A DNA stretch of 64,000 bases. Origin: Oxyruncus cristatus (lineage: Eukaryota; Chordata; Aves; Passeriformes; Cotingidae). The position numbers and the translations under genes were made by a program. Positions 40,401 through 53,190 of the stretch are shown here, one piece after another; position 1 is the stretch's first letter, and each line of letters opens with the position of its first letter. The notes under the pieces were generated by a model. That model saw only the letters and a program-made list of their open reading frames with translations. It searched no databases and was not told the DNA's origin. The DNA lies in NCBI GenBank assembly GCA_013399855.1, contig VXAY01006827.1, positions 1,388,565-1,452,564 on the forward strand, in the 5' to 3' direction.

Positions 40401-43400
40401 AACAAAACCCAAACCCCACACCAAACAGGAAACAAGCAAGGTCTGTTTGCACCCCAAGAACCTTTTGGTTTCTGCAAGGGGCTCTAGGTGCAATCCCCCT
40501 GCCAATAGGAACCATTCTTCAAGACTTTAAAGCAGCTTGGATAGGAAGCTGGAGGGAGCTTGGGGGCCAGAAGGCACAGGAAAATTTCCATTCACTGAGT
40601 GGTCCATTATCACTTCAAGAAATAAGCAAAAAAACCCAAATCCCAGTGGAAAACTACTGGGAAGGAAGCAGCACAACACATCTCCTGAGGACAGTAGTTA
40701 GAGTAACTAACGCCTCCTTGTGCCACTTCTATTGTAGCTGGTCCAAGGTATTTGCTTTTGTAAAGAAGCTATTGCAAACAAAACACTTCTGGTTTATTTT
40801 GCCATCACTGCTGCAGTACATCTCCAGCTGGTTAATGAGCTTGGCTGCTGTGTGTTATTAATTGTGTCAATTCTCATCCACCTTGAGATTTCCAGAAGTG
40901 AAGTCAGGCACGCCGGCCAGCAACACAAGAGTATGTACAAGCAAACCCTATTCTACCATGGCTTCACAGGCTTCCCACACAATATAGAATCAAGAACACA
41001 CACACACACAGCTTGGGGTGCAGTTCTGAAGTTCTTGCACGAGTCAGGATAGTCTTCAATATGACTATCTCTCTGCTGCTTGGTTGGGACAGTGAGAGAT
41101 CTGTAATAGATGAACACAAAGCACATTATGTAGACAAAGGAGGTCAGTTTTACCTCACAGCATCAGGAGACCCAGCACTGCCCCAAGGAAGCTTCCTGCA
41201 AAGCACACAGGAGCATGTGGCCTTGCACTACTATTTAAAGCAATAAAACCTTTATTTTCTGTGTTTGCAGAGGAAGCAGACATCCCCTTGAGCACTGACT
41301 CAGTCTGCAATAGCTGAACATTACACAGTATTAACTCTCTTGGTACTTCTACTGCCCTCTACTTCTGCTCCCCCAAAAACATATGTAGGAATGTGCTTCT
41401 CCAGCCCCCATCTCTTCTCTTTGTACACAGCTGAGATCAGAGAAGGGAACCCACACAAGGATAGCACAGAAGGGATTCCCCTAAAATAGCACTCCATCAT
41501 TCCTCAGAATGCCAGGTGGTGTGTGGGGGGAGATCATGCTCAGAGCCAACCCTCTCCCACACCTTTTGTGTTCAGTGCTGACTGAGCCAGGCTTTAGGCT
41601 CCTTTACTAACCCAGTATGCAAATAACTCTCACACAGCACAGCACTGACGCTGCTGCAGTCCAACCTGCCTGCAGGATCCATCTGAGCATGGAGGATAAG
41701 GATGCACATGCACGCGGGGGCAGGAGACTGGCAGCAAAGTCCCTTCTACTAAAAAAAAGTGTTATCCACTAAAAGGACACTCTCTTGATCCCACAGGTGT
41801 TGGAGATGCTGCTCTAATGGCATGAGCTGCTCACAGTCACCACCTGCATGCAAGCAGAGGGGATGACCTGCTTCACTGCCTCTTCTTGGAGAGGCCCCTC
41901 TGGTCCTCCAGCCCATGAGACATCACGAGGGCAAACATCTGATTTTGTCCTTTTAGCGATGCAGTGACAGCACCTCTCCTGTGAGAGCCGTCACCCCCAG
42001 GTGATGTGATAAAGCACAGAACAGACCAACTTCTGAACATCTCTTGCTACTACAGGTGCCAACTTCAGGCCACCTCTCGAGCCGTCAGTGGCACAGGAAT
42101 ATAAAGTCAGGTTGTGTTCACTGCCTTTGCCAGGTCATCCAAGGGCTCACGTCTCAGCAAGTGCCTGGTTAACAGTAAAAGCTGACATGCACAAGGAGGA
42201 AGCATCAGGCTCTGATAACAACGTCAGAAAAAGCAAATGGTATTGGGCATATGTCACATTAACCTGCCTGGAGAAATAAGAGGAGCATCCAATCCACCGC
42301 ACAGCCTGAAATAATATATTGAGGCAGCTGCTCTCTCAGAGCTGAGACAGGAAGCCAGTGAGGAGCCAGCACGCCCCACTTTACACCGGTGCTGGCAGTG
42401 CCAGCCCGGGCCAGCTGGCAAGAGCTCCCCTGGGGCCACCTGCTAGGTGAAGATGGGTGGCCAACGTGTCTGCCTTCCTCTCCACATGTGCTCCCCCTGA
42501 CTCCAACTACAGAGTCGGGCAGCAGGGCACCCACCTGCTGGGCTTGCAGGGACCCAGCAGATGGTAAAACTGCAGGGCTCCAAGGGAGAAACAAAGTCAG
42601 AGCACGTGCCAATAGGGAAACCTTTCCCCTGTCCATGCAGAAAAAAACCAGACCACAGACCTACAAAGTAAAGCAAAGCCCTGGGTCTGCTTTACCCTCC
42701 TGAACCAAGTCTGCCCAGGCAGTTATGATCAGATTATTTGATTTTTGCCTCAGCGCTGAGAGTTGTTGAATACCATGAAAAACGATGAGAAATGCAGGAC
42801 AAATCCGCACAGCTTTTGCTTCCATCTCCAAGACTGAGACAGATCTTTGGGTGGGTTTATGATGAAATCCCCACATGGCTTTCTTTCATTAATGCTGATG
42901 ACTCAGTGCAGTGTCATTGCTCACCAAAACGTCAGCAATGTCTTCCTAGGAAGGACAACTGAACTTTGGCATATGGATTTGCAGGACTACTAGAAAGTTC
43001 TTGAAGTTAATGTCTCACTGATTCGACACATGAAAGCAAGACAGCCACAAAGGATATACAGAAGTACCTGATCTGTTTGACGGCATAAACAGGAAAAAAT
43101 ATTAGATAATAAATGCCCATAGATCTGTGGAATAAGTCTGGTGAGATTCTCTGTGTTGGGGTCTCTTCCCTCATCTTACACCCTCCCCTTTTAATTTCAA
43201 TAAAGGCACGTGAAGGTAGTCAACTTCCTTACAGCCTCTGCACAAGTCCCAGAAGCGTTTCCATGTGGAGACTTCTGACAGACCTAAAGCCAAATTACTC
43301 AACCCAGAATGACACTGACCCTTTCAAGCAATGATGTAGTATGTACCATAAAGCCAAGCCATCACCTCATTCTATCGTGTTTGATGTTCATTTCACGGTG

Positions 43401-43891
43401 GGGTTTTCATATTTAACGCTGCATGCCAGAAAAAAAATATTTTTAAAAACCCTGCTAGTTAAAGCTGCAGCGCTGATACTTTACCGTCGGTATCAAGCAC
43501 AGGCTGGCGAACAAACTAGCGGTACCCGTGTAATAAAGCGACACCGGGAAGTCTTTGTGGAAAGATGCTGTTCTGGGATAAAAATCAAGGAAGAGCAGCC
43601 GATCCCCCGCGCAGCTCCATCCCACCGCGCCCTCCCCCGCCCCCCGGGGGTGCCGCAGGGCGGGCCGGCCGCGATGCCCCGCACCCGCGGGCGGCGTCAC
43701 CCCTCCGGGAACCCCCTCAGGAAGGGAACCCCCTCAGGAAGGGAACCCGTCCGTCCCCGCCCCGCACCCCGCGCCCGGCGGGGCTGTTCCCTCGCCTCCC
43801 GCTCCATCCCTCGGGAGGAGCCGCGCCCGCCGTCCCGCTCACCTGCCAGGGCGGCGGCGCCCAGGAGGGCGAGCAGCGCCGGCGGCCCCAT
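34403..43891 (-). CDS. CHGB: CHGB, chromogranin B (secretogranin I), 5 coding exons
   Basis: Acidic, calcium-binding granin of neuroendocrine dense-core granules and precursor of peptides released at dibasic sites. Exons in transcript order: 43891-43843, 39992-39949, 38714-38621, 37228-35457, 34486-34403; total 2043 nt, 680 codons plus TGA (human about 677). Residues 1-19 ([19 protein letters not shown]) are a signal peptide. Exon 3 carries the granin disulfide loop C35-x20-C56 ([20 protein letters not shown] before EC). Exon 4 encodes about 590 residues rich in Glu, Ser, Arg and His, with many KR/RR/KK pairs. Conserved blocks near the C-terminus include [20 protein letters not shown] and, in exon 5, [17 protein letters not shown]. 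Junction phases agree throughout. The gene is intact. Confidence 0.96.
35457..37228 (-). CDS. CHGB: CHGB large exon 4
   Basis: The open frame runs further on both sides (37313 to 35433), but the ends are intronic. The minus strand has GTGTTACAG before 37228 and GAG|GTATGT at 35457, so the coding part is 1772 nt. It holds most of the prohormone and nearly all processing sites. Strong purine bias on the coding strand leaves the opposite strand open for over 200 codons in places; those antisense ORFs are shadows. Confidence 0.93.
35970..36355 (-). repeat. Coding micro- and minisatellites in CHGB exon 4
   Basis: A CTC triplet run at 35972-35993 encodes a poly-Glu stretch. At 36316-36351 the 12-mer TCTTCACTGCTC is repeated three times perfectly, encoding repeated ESSE units. 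Both are in frame and likely length-variable. Confidence 0.85.
40228..40435. repeat. A/C-rich strand-asymmetric low-complexity tract in CHGB intron 1
   Basis: About 200 bases of almost pure A and C on the plus strand (ccaaccaaccaaccaaccaa core), so G/T on the transcribed CHGB strand. The overlapping Lys/Asn/Pro and Phe/Gly/Trp ORFs are composition artefacts. Confidence 0.75.
40997..41011. repeat. (AC)n microsatellite
   Basis: Short run of acacacacacacac in CHGB intron 1. Confidence 0.7.
41012..43842. other. CHGB intron 1, remaining part
   Basis: Single-copy-looking intronic DNA that becomes sharply GC-rich after about 43600. ORFs of up to 125 codons occur on both strands without family resemblance. 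No RNA gene or repeat recognised. Confidence 0.45.
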
Positions 43892-44110
43892 CGCGGCTGG
43901 GCTGCGCTCGGCTCGGCGCTGCTTAAAAGGGGGACCGGGGGCGGAGGGGACGGGCGGGGGGCCCCGCCGGGAGCTGCNCCACAGGCTGGGAAAGCCGAGC
44001 GCCTTCTCCCTTCCTTGGCGACTACCGCGTCCGTCCTTCCTGCTCTCCGCCTAGGTACTCGCAAGACCCCTTTGCATCCCCCCCGCCCCCCCATTCCTCG
44101 GAAAAGGGGA
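43892..44110 (-). promoter_or_regulatory. CHGB promoter and CpG island
   Basis: GC-box-rich sequence (ggggcggaggggacgggcgg) lies immediately upstream of the CHGB ATG. A TATA-like TTTTAAG on the minus strand lies at 43929-43923, only 31 nt from the ATG. A single undetermined base is at 43978. The GC-rich island extends into the first exon and intron 1. The plus-strand ORF of 351 codons over this region is broken by that N and has only CpG-island composition. Confidence 0.6.
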
Positions 44111-47100
44111 AAAGCGGGGCTTCCCTGCCTCTTTCTCCAGCTCAGAGGATGTGGTATCGTCCTTAGGTCTTTCCCACTGTCAGAGGATGCCGAGCCTCTA
44201 CCTACAGGGAGGAGGTGCGGTAACCCATCCCTCTTAAAACAGCTTTCACAAGGAATCACCGCCGCGTTTCCACATCCATTTCCGATCAAAGCCTCTCCAA
44301 GCACTGCAGCAGCCTTCTCTTCCTGGAAGGTTTTTGTCCCTTCCCCTCAAATCGTTGCCCCCTCCTCTCCCGGCCTCCCCCTACCCCCATACACAGCAAA
44401 CCCAGAACAAGAGAATGACTACGGAGTGATCCCGGTCATCTGGCAGGTGAATGACATGCAGTGTTCCTCAAGAGTTTTACCGCGGAAATCACTGCTCTTG
44501 GCATCCATCTCTGCAGACAAATCTCTTATTTACTGTGATGATGCCCTGGGGAGCCAGAGGAAACCTACGGACATCAAATTTTATATCCTTTTCTTTAACA
44601 GCCCCCACTGTCCCAATTAGTCCTTGTGACAGTTATGACGAGCTCTCCACAGAGCAAGTCCAAATGCTCCGCCCAGTTCCCTTCAGAAGCAGGCAAAGCT
44701 CTGAGTCTATTTTGGTTTTCTTTTCGTTAACTCTCCAAGGGCCACCTCCAAATTATGTGTGTTTTTCAGTTTTCTTCTTTGTTTGTCCTCAGAGCTAAGC
44801 AGATGGCTCTCTAATTGCCGGTGTTCACGGAGGACAATGGATCTATACATCAAAATGGCAGTTATTTCTATCATTGTTCTGTGTATTATTTTATTAACAA
44901 TGCCAGGCTGCTGTAACCATATAGCCTTTAAAACATATGAAACAGGACGCAAGAACAATACTCCAGTTGAACTCACATGAGGCTTCACTTGGTGCACAAG
45001 GGAAGCAGGAACTTCAGCTCCATCTGAAGCCTGTTTCAGAAGACAGCCTTTAACACCAGCAGAGGCGAAACCAGACACCTTGTTCATCTTGCATTCGGAT
45101 TACAATTTCTGCAAAATAACAGAATCCAGTTACATGGCCACCATGGGAAGAAAATCACCTGCAACATCTTCTCTCGGTCTTCTCTCAGCCTCCCCCTCCT
45201 GCATTCTGTTCCCACGCTGCCTATGCAAGCCCCAGTCTCCCCAAAGAAGCAGATGCTTCTTTGGAAATCACTACCCTTGGCCTTGGGAAATCAAGAGTCT
45301 GATTCAAAAGACTATGACGAATTTCACTGCCTCCAAGGTCCCCATGTCCTCCTCTGTCTATGCGGGGATTCAGCCTGTCCTCAACCTTCTCAGTGGCTCA
45401 TAAGAAAGAATTTTAAGTGAAACATTTGCCTTTTAAGCATTCTCTGCTTCTCCAGGCATATAAATAGCACTCTCTGCTTATCCTTGTGTAACTCCTCTAC
45501 TCCAGCATTTGCCTGGCTTCACTTATCTTGAACATGACAGACAAAAGGGGCAAGTGATAAAAAGATGCTGAATAAAAGCTATTTTAGTTCCTATGAAGTA
45601 CTGACACTAAGTACCTGTATTGCACAAGTCCCATTGATAGTCACTACAACCACCACTACAGAATTCTTCTTGCTTCAGAAGAGAGGTGAGGTCAGGCAGT
45701 CCCACACACCTGCCTCACATGGCTTCTAATCCATCCCCTGCACCACGGCAGGAATCACTGGGGCTTCACAGCTGTTTTCTCTGCGACTCGTATTTCTCTG
45801 TGACCCTCTGTATTTGATTTGCAGGATTTCTCTGAAATGCTCCCTCAGCATTGTGTGGGCTGATCCTGAAGGACCAAGAAGTCCTATATTTGCCACGGGC
45901 AAATGAAGATGTCAAAGCACTGCTGGGCAATGTTTTGCCATCAGTTACATCACGGTCTACACGGGAGCAACATGTTCATGCCGTCAGATTTGATCGGAAC
46001 TGAAGTTACAAAGATTTGCAAGTTTTGCAGGAGATCTGTTACAGGTCCATGGACAGAACTGGATGGAGTAGATATCTAATTCCATCTTCAGGGTAGGATT
46101 TCAAAACACGATCCAGCAGACTTTTTGCCAGCAGTGGAAAACCAGAGCCATCCAAGCATCTTGCCCACAGTTAATTCAGTCAGACTCTATATTCAAAACA
46201 ATGTTGCTTCACATGGACCCTTGCAGCCAGGTATGAGCTGGGATGAGTTTCCCCTCAGAGTAGGAGCAAGATGTGGCTGCACTAAATCAGGATTACTGCA
46301 GGCAGTGGCGTATTTCACTTGATCAGTTGTGAGTGGCACACCCCAAACCTCCCTTCTCAGATGTGTCAGTACTTCGACTGCAGTGACACACACGCCTCAT
46401 AATGTTGTGACAACCTATTGCTCTATGAATAAACAGTATTTATCCTGCTGGATTCCCTAAAATACAAATGCTTTAAAAAATTACACATTTGGCTCATTCT
46501 AGAAGCTAGAACTTCAAAGGATGACAAGCAAATTTCTGCATCTGAACTCCTTCTAAATCGAGAGGAGACTGCTTGGGGAATATGAGGATCGCTCTTCTAA
46601 TTAGATGTGCTACTGGGATTATCTTCATCTTTGGGTGCCAGTTAGTTTTCATGGAATTAAAATACTGCAGCCTATCTCGTGAACAAACTCAGCTCTTTCA
46701 TCCTAAGGGGAAAGATCTGGAGGAAAACAATTGAATCAGAAAAGCCAGCACCTAAGGGACACCATCTATCCGGTTTCAGTAAGAGCAACAAAAATCCTTT
46801 CAGAGGTCTTATCACATGCAGTGCTAGTTGCAGCACAACAGATAATGGATCTGCACAGGTGCCTGGGCTTTGCTGCTTCTATACATCACCCTACACATAC
46901 ATCTACCCACCAGCTGTTACAGTGGCTTCAGGATGGTGCAACACAGAGTTGAACTATACCCCAGGAACTGAGTTATCATCTTAGTAGCTCTACGGTGAGG
47001 CAGGATCGGGTGCCTCCTAGTTCATACGGTGACAGACTTCAGGGGAATTAAAATCCATCAGACGCATCCACTGGAGAGGGAACAGGCCAGTGCTCAGCTG

Positions 47101-48343
47101 GATCTCATCCACACTGGATCCAAACATGGGCCAGCGAAGCAGAAGGGCCAACCTTCCAGGGGTGCATGTGCCCATATACACACCAAATCTCTACAGGCCT
47201 CCAGTCAAAGCCTCTCTTTAGTGTCAAAAACTTTCTTCAAAGGAAATCTGAAGAATTTACAGCTTCAGAACCAGAAGAACCTTAGAAGTTCAGTGCAACT
47301 CTTCTTGAATTGTCTTTCTTGGTCTTTTTTCAAAAAGCAGCAGATTTTGCTCACTTGTAACCCTCATGTCTTCCACGCAGGATCCTTCTAGCTCCGGTTC
47401 TTCAGTGATATATCTATGCCACAGAAGTAAGGTTAAATATTATATGGACAGACTAAAAGGAGGTTTAAAATCTGCCTACAAGACCTGTCATAACTGTTAA
47501 GGGATATGAAAAATGCATGCACAGACTGCTGTGGTCTTCTGGAGAAAGCCCTGTGCTAGCTAATACAAATCTTCAGGACCTCTGGATACACTGACAGGCT
47601 ACAGAACCTGTAAACGGATCACCAGAATAAAAAAACAACAAAAAACCCCCCACAAAACCAAACACAAAAGGAAGCCAAAGCCAGAACAAAGGCGACAGAG
47701 AACAGACCAAGTATAAACACAACCATTTCCCCAACACCCCAGGTTTTCTTCACGTATGCTGCTCACACACACCTATCTCCAGCCCCCCAGTCATTCCTCC
47801 CTCAGTGTTTGTTAGCTCAGATGGCAGAAAACTGGATTATGCTGCAATACAAAAATAAGCACATAAACAAAAAGCAGCCTTTGGGGCATAGGGAACAAAA
47901 GACAATTTTTCCATACTGCACTGTCAGCATGATTGCCACCAAAAAGCAGTGCCACTTCCAAGGTCCTTCCCTGATAGCAGCTCACTGACCTTGCTTGCTC
48001 CAGGCAGTAAATGCAACTTAGCTCTTGCAATTACACTGGGAATTACCACGGGAAAGATGGGATTGATGTGAAACAACATGCACATTTCCTCTTGCAAGAG
48101 AAGGTTGGAATTTGCCTAATACTGTTGCACCACTGGGATTTTTAGTCACAAGACTCTTCATTTTGCCTGTGCTGCCACTTCTAACCTGATCTGCTGCCAG
48201 AACATGATCTGCTGGAGTCCTAGTCAAAACCTACCACTCCAGATGAACCACCCATCAAGTTAAAATGCAGCAGGGGCCTAAGAAGCCCTTACATGATTAC
48301 TCGTGGCTTTATAGATTTGGCTATGACTAAATCTTCTCGTAGT
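44111..48343. other. Intergenic DNA between CHGB and SHLD1, proximal part
   Basis: No gene recognised. An A/C-rich tract lies near 47625-47670. ORFs stay under 130 codons and overlap each other without conserved motifs. Confidence 0.5.
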
Positions 48344-48344
48344 C

Positions 48345-48552
48345 TCACAGAATCACACGGGTTGGAAAGGACCTCGGAGATCATCAAGTTCAACCCTTCA
48401 TCCAATATCACTGTGGTTACCAGACCATGGCACTAAGTGTCACATCCAGTCTCATCTTAAAAACCTCCAGGGACGGAGAATCCACCACCTCCCTGGGCAG
48501 CCCATTCCAATGTCTGATTACCCTCTCTGTAAAAAAACTTCTTCCTAATATC
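48345..48552 (-). mobile_element. CR1 3'-end fragment
   Basis: The plus strand is the reverse complement of a CR1 tail: cagaatcacacgggttggaa, ggacctcggagatcatcaag, then ccaccacctccctgggcagc and finally a cttcttcctaatatct end. Same subfamily look as the sense copy at 54342-54845, which carries the complementary ggaggtttttaagatgaggc and ccgtctgattctatga. 5'-truncated, about 210 bp. Confidence 0.9.
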
Positions 48553-51500
48553 TAAGGATCTCGGCTATAGTGAAATTGCCTTGCTGACAACAGAAGCCAC
48601 CTCCACAGCCCCAGGTGCCTCCTGCTCTACAAGGGGGGAAGTGAGGGCACCCCAACACCCTCCTCACCAGAGACAAGTCCTGGACAACGAACAGTCCCCA
48701 AAAGCTGCCAACGTGTCTCTCTGGCCTGGCTTTTGGATGGTTGGAATCACTGCAGGACTGGAGTTCCCAGGCAGTTGATGCCCAGAGATGCTGCGTCACA
48801 TGCTGAGAGTGCTGGAGCCTCTCACCCTCCAGCCTGGGCACAGCTGAGCTGCACGTGGAGATGCTCCCCCCAAAAAAAACTCCTCCACAAAACAACCCCC
48901 GCCAGACCACCCCTGCATTTATTTTTTAAAGTTTGCAATTAATCGCACTGGTAACCTCACGGTGAAGTTTGGGGCTTGTGCAGTAGGATGTAAAACAGGA
49001 TAGAAATTTCTTTCAGCAAGCAAAAAAAAGCTGACTTAAGCCCTCATATTTTGAGTACTCCTTCTCATTAAGCAAAAATGACTTTAACAGTTGCCTTTGC
49101 ACTGCAAATAATTTCATTTAGGCAATTAAATTGCCCCATTCAGTGTTTCTGCCTGCCTTTTGTCAACTATATATGTTCCATTTAATATTTAAAGACTGGG
49201 GTGCTAGTCTGGCTTACTTAGTAATTAATTTCTTTAAATATTTATAGCACTTTGGCTCTCAGCAAGGGTTCTGTTTTGTAAGAACGATATTGTTCTGTTG
49301 TTGATAGTGTCATGGAAATTTCAGAGGCAAATTTCTATTTTGTAAAATAAAAATATATAGATTTCTGCAACAGACTGAAATTGTTTCAAAGTAAAGGTTT
49401 TACTACTGAATGATGTATGTACTGAAAAAAAAAATAAATCCAATTATGCCCTTGCACATAATTCCAGACTGGAAACACAGTGCTGAGAGATCTGTTTCGT
49501 GGCAGCCGTACTCACACTGCAAAAGGAATTGCCAAAGAAATTTTCCATCACCTCCCTTTTAATCCCCGCTGGCACTAAGAACAGAAACCCAGCTGCAAAA
49601 AGGCCCTGTGAAAGAGAGAGCAAAACCTACAAAATTCAAGAGGAGATTTTGCTATGATCTCTTCCCCCTAGAATGTAATATTTGGGGGTTTTTTTGCACA
49701 CCCTGATTTTAAGACTTTTAGGCTCTTTGTGTGAAACGCTGTGTCCTCATAAAAAAGGCTTAAGAGGCTTAAGCTTAAAGGCAGCCTTAGGAAACAAAAA
49801 TACCTGGAAGATACTCTGTCAGTATAAGTTTGTCTAGTAACCCTCAGGGTGGAAAGGTGATGCAAACATGAAAAGCAGGAAAAGAGACCATGAAAGACAC
49901 TCTACTACCCTGGATATGAGAAAGAGGAAGCCAAAGTAGGTGGTTTTGCCAACTCTCATGTGAGGCATCCTGAGCTTGCAAAGTGTCATGTCCTGGCTCT
50001 GGGAAAAAAAGTTTCCACGTGCCTTGTCCTCCTCCAGGCAGATCCAAGTTGGGTGGCTGCGTCAGGGGGAGAATTTAGGCTCAAATGGGCCAAGTGTGGC
50101 AAAATCACACCGGGAACAAAGTTAAGAGGATACCTCCTTTCAAGGTTAGGAGCACCCAAGGCTGACCAAGCAGTGCAAATGGATGATTGTCCCACCCAGG
50201 CTGAGGAGCTCTAAGGACAATCAGGGCTGTCAAGGGTGCCTGCTGCACTCAAATGCTGAAGTCTGGACTTTATCAGCTTCATTTCTCTCCCCTTGTGGCA
50301 GGCTGGGTGCTGACACCATCTCCCCTCATCAAGCACTAGCACCCTGTGGAATTGGGAACAGGAGGAAGTGGCACAGAAATCGGTCTGATCCTTGTCCAGC
50401 ACACCACTGCATTTTGGGTCTAATTCACTGCTGCCTTTGGTAAGATTCCTCCAGCCTTCAAAACAGTAGTATCTCCTCAGTAGTATCTTCTGTACCTCCT
50501 CATCCCAGAAAATTTCTTTCCTCGGTAATTCACGTGCCGTAAGTCTGTTCTTGAACACCAGACAAGCAGCATTAACACTCCCAGAGACAGAAACCCAGAC
50601 GTGGGACTTGTCTGCACATACACACGTTTCTCATCACTGCATGTGGAACTCGACCTGTGGGCGCCTCTTTCTGCTTTAAAGCACCAACATCTCAAGCCTT
50701 AGATCAACCTTTCCCTTCTCCTGAGTGAGAACACAGATCACAAAAATAAGCCAGCCCTAAATACAAAACAAAGCGACTCCTCTGTACACGCAGCTATAAA
50801 GATGTGTTTTAAAAGAACACATTAGCAGTTATCCTATGGCCGCCTTTGGCTGTGTCCTCACACTCTCAGCCCCCAGCCCATGCCCAGAGCAGTGATGCTC
50901 TCTCAGGGACCAGCCAAACCCAGGGAGAAATGAGGAGATAAGGATGCAAACACAAGCTGGCCTCACAGAACACATGCTGAGCTGCTTTTTAAACAAGTGG
51001 CCTGGGCCAGAGACACAAAAATCTCTATTATTATTTCAACCTCTAGTTGCAGCCTTCTGAGAGGAGTTGCCTGTTAGACAAAGATATAAGTGTGTATGTC
51101 CTGCCCTCTCACTCTTTCTCTGAAGCTTCCAGATACCCAAAACAAGCTGCTGGGAACTTAGAACCAACCAACTAGTGAAAGGCACACTGAAAATGTGTCG
51201 CAGGGCATAGCATCCCCACCTCAGTATCTGTAATCACAGAATCATCCCACTTCTCTGGCTGGGAGGTGCTGATTTTAGCACCTGTTTAGCAGCATTTCTG
51301 GCTCACGTACTGTATCTTACCCAGAAATGCAGACAATGCTGGATAGTGTCACCTGCCCTAAGGCTGACTGACATTTCCCGTTACAAGAACCCACCTTCTA
51401 GGGCGAGTGAAAGTTTGTTCAGCTTGAACTGAGGGTGAAATTTTCCATGACAGGTGTTCTTTCATTGCAAGACTTTCCCTCTCAATTCACAGCACCTGCA

Positions 51501-53190
51501 GACAAACAGGCCATTGCAAAAGCAATTTAAATAAAGGTTTGACCTTTCAGCCATGAGTTTTCTGGCTTTGGTTGGCTCCAGCTACTGTTTTAATCACATC
51601 ATATTATTTCATGTTCTGTGTGTTACGTATGTGCCAGATTTTACTTTTAAGGAAGAAATGGTGGCAACATGTTGTTGCCTAATAGATGTGTGTGGGAAAA
51701 TAGTCATCAGGGAAAGCCTACAGAAGAGGGTATTTTTAAAACAAACTTCTGTATTGTGGGAAAACATATGCCCCACACAAAATCACCAGTGCTCAATAGA
51801 CACATTTCTACAGGATGTATACTCCCTGTTGCACACCGAATTTAACAACCATACGTCCCGAAATATCCAGGCATACCAAAACACCTCAAACTCCTGGGGG
51901 AAAATCCTCCACTGGTGTAAGTGGCCCTGTCTACACACTCACTTCATTGACACCTGCTGAGGACCTGCCTGTCGCGGGAGCTCAGCTCTCTCCCTGGCTG
52001 CCTCTGGGCTCCAGGACTGGGTAGGTCACTGGCATGAATCAGTACCTCCCACCGGCAGCTGTGTGGGAGGGGAAAATAAAAATTCTGTTGGAGTAAAGCA
52101 TCAGAGAGGCCATTGATACCAAACATTCTGGAGAGGCTCTGAGCTGAGGAAAGTGGGGAATGACTTAATAGCAGGAGGATTCATCAAGGACGACAAAAAG
52201 AGTTTGGATCAGGCATTTATGTATTCTGGCAGCACTCACAGCCTGCTGGACCTAGTCCAAAGATGAGCCCCAAGGCAACTCAGGTGTCTGGTGTGCATGG
52301 GCAGAGGGCTTTGCACCCGCAGCAGAATGAGTCACCTCTCTGAGACACTGAAGGATGCTGGTCCAGCTCCGGTGGAAAATACCCAATCCAAAGTGCACAC
52401 GTCTCTAACAGACCTTGGGTGGGATTTGGATCTGGGCTGTGCCTCACGGAAATCCCTGGGAAATGGCTTTCAAGTCCTCACCATGTCCTGTGCTCCTCCT
52501 ACTTGGCAATGACAGATCAGTTTTGGCCTTGCTTGTCATACCCTGTGGGACTGATGTTATTCCCCATCTTCCACTTCATTTACACATTTCCCTAGAAGAT
52601 CTTGAGGGGTCTTGTACACCCACAGCCCTGAAAGGTGTTGTAGGTTTTCGGGTGGTGTCCTAAGCTAGGCTCAGAGCTGGTGCTTTGCTGCGAGCCTTGA
52701 ACAAGCAGAAGGAAAAAAACCCTTGAATTTGTTCTGCAACGTAAGCCACCAAATGCCTTTGCAAACGCAGTCTCCACACACTACCAGAGCACGCGGGGAT
52801 GAACAGAGGTGACACCAGCTGGCTTTGGCAGTGGAGGTGAGAACCAGCAGTGCTGGGGAGGCCAACAAGCTGGTGAGTTAGGGCGAGTTCCCCATCTGGA
52901 ACACTGCCCAGTTTAAGTCCATCAGAGCCTCTTTCCTCAGGAGGATCACAAATGGAAAAACAGTCCCTGGAAGGAAACCAAAGGAATCAAGAAGCCCTGC
53001 TCTTCCTTCTCTTGAGCCACAGCAGCATTATTTAGGGAAAGCTTGGGAAAATCCCCACCTACAGGTCTTGAAGCAGGCAAGAAGCAGACGGGCAGGGGGG
53101 CACTGGGAATGCCAGGGACCACCCTGCTGAGCAGCAAATTGTGCTTGTCCTAGAGCAGGGAAAAGACAACAACTCAGAGGGATGCACAAA
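48553..53190. other. Intergenic DNA, mid part
   Basis: No gene recognised. Scattered ORFs below 140 codons (for example 51553-51960 plus and 50211-50558 minus) show no family motif or splice-supported extension. A possible very degraded CR1 tail lies near 51230. Confidence 0.45.

Noticed and set aside
43565..44620. 351-codon plus-strand ORF in the CHGB promoter
   Set aside because: Pro/Arg/Ala composition from a CpG island, contains the undetermined base at 43978, overlaps CHGB exon 1 on the other strand and has no recognisable domain.
50211..50558. 115-codon minus-strand ORF in the intergenic region
   Set aside because: No recognisable domain, no repeat match, no splice-supported extension; this length is expected by chance in DNA of this size.
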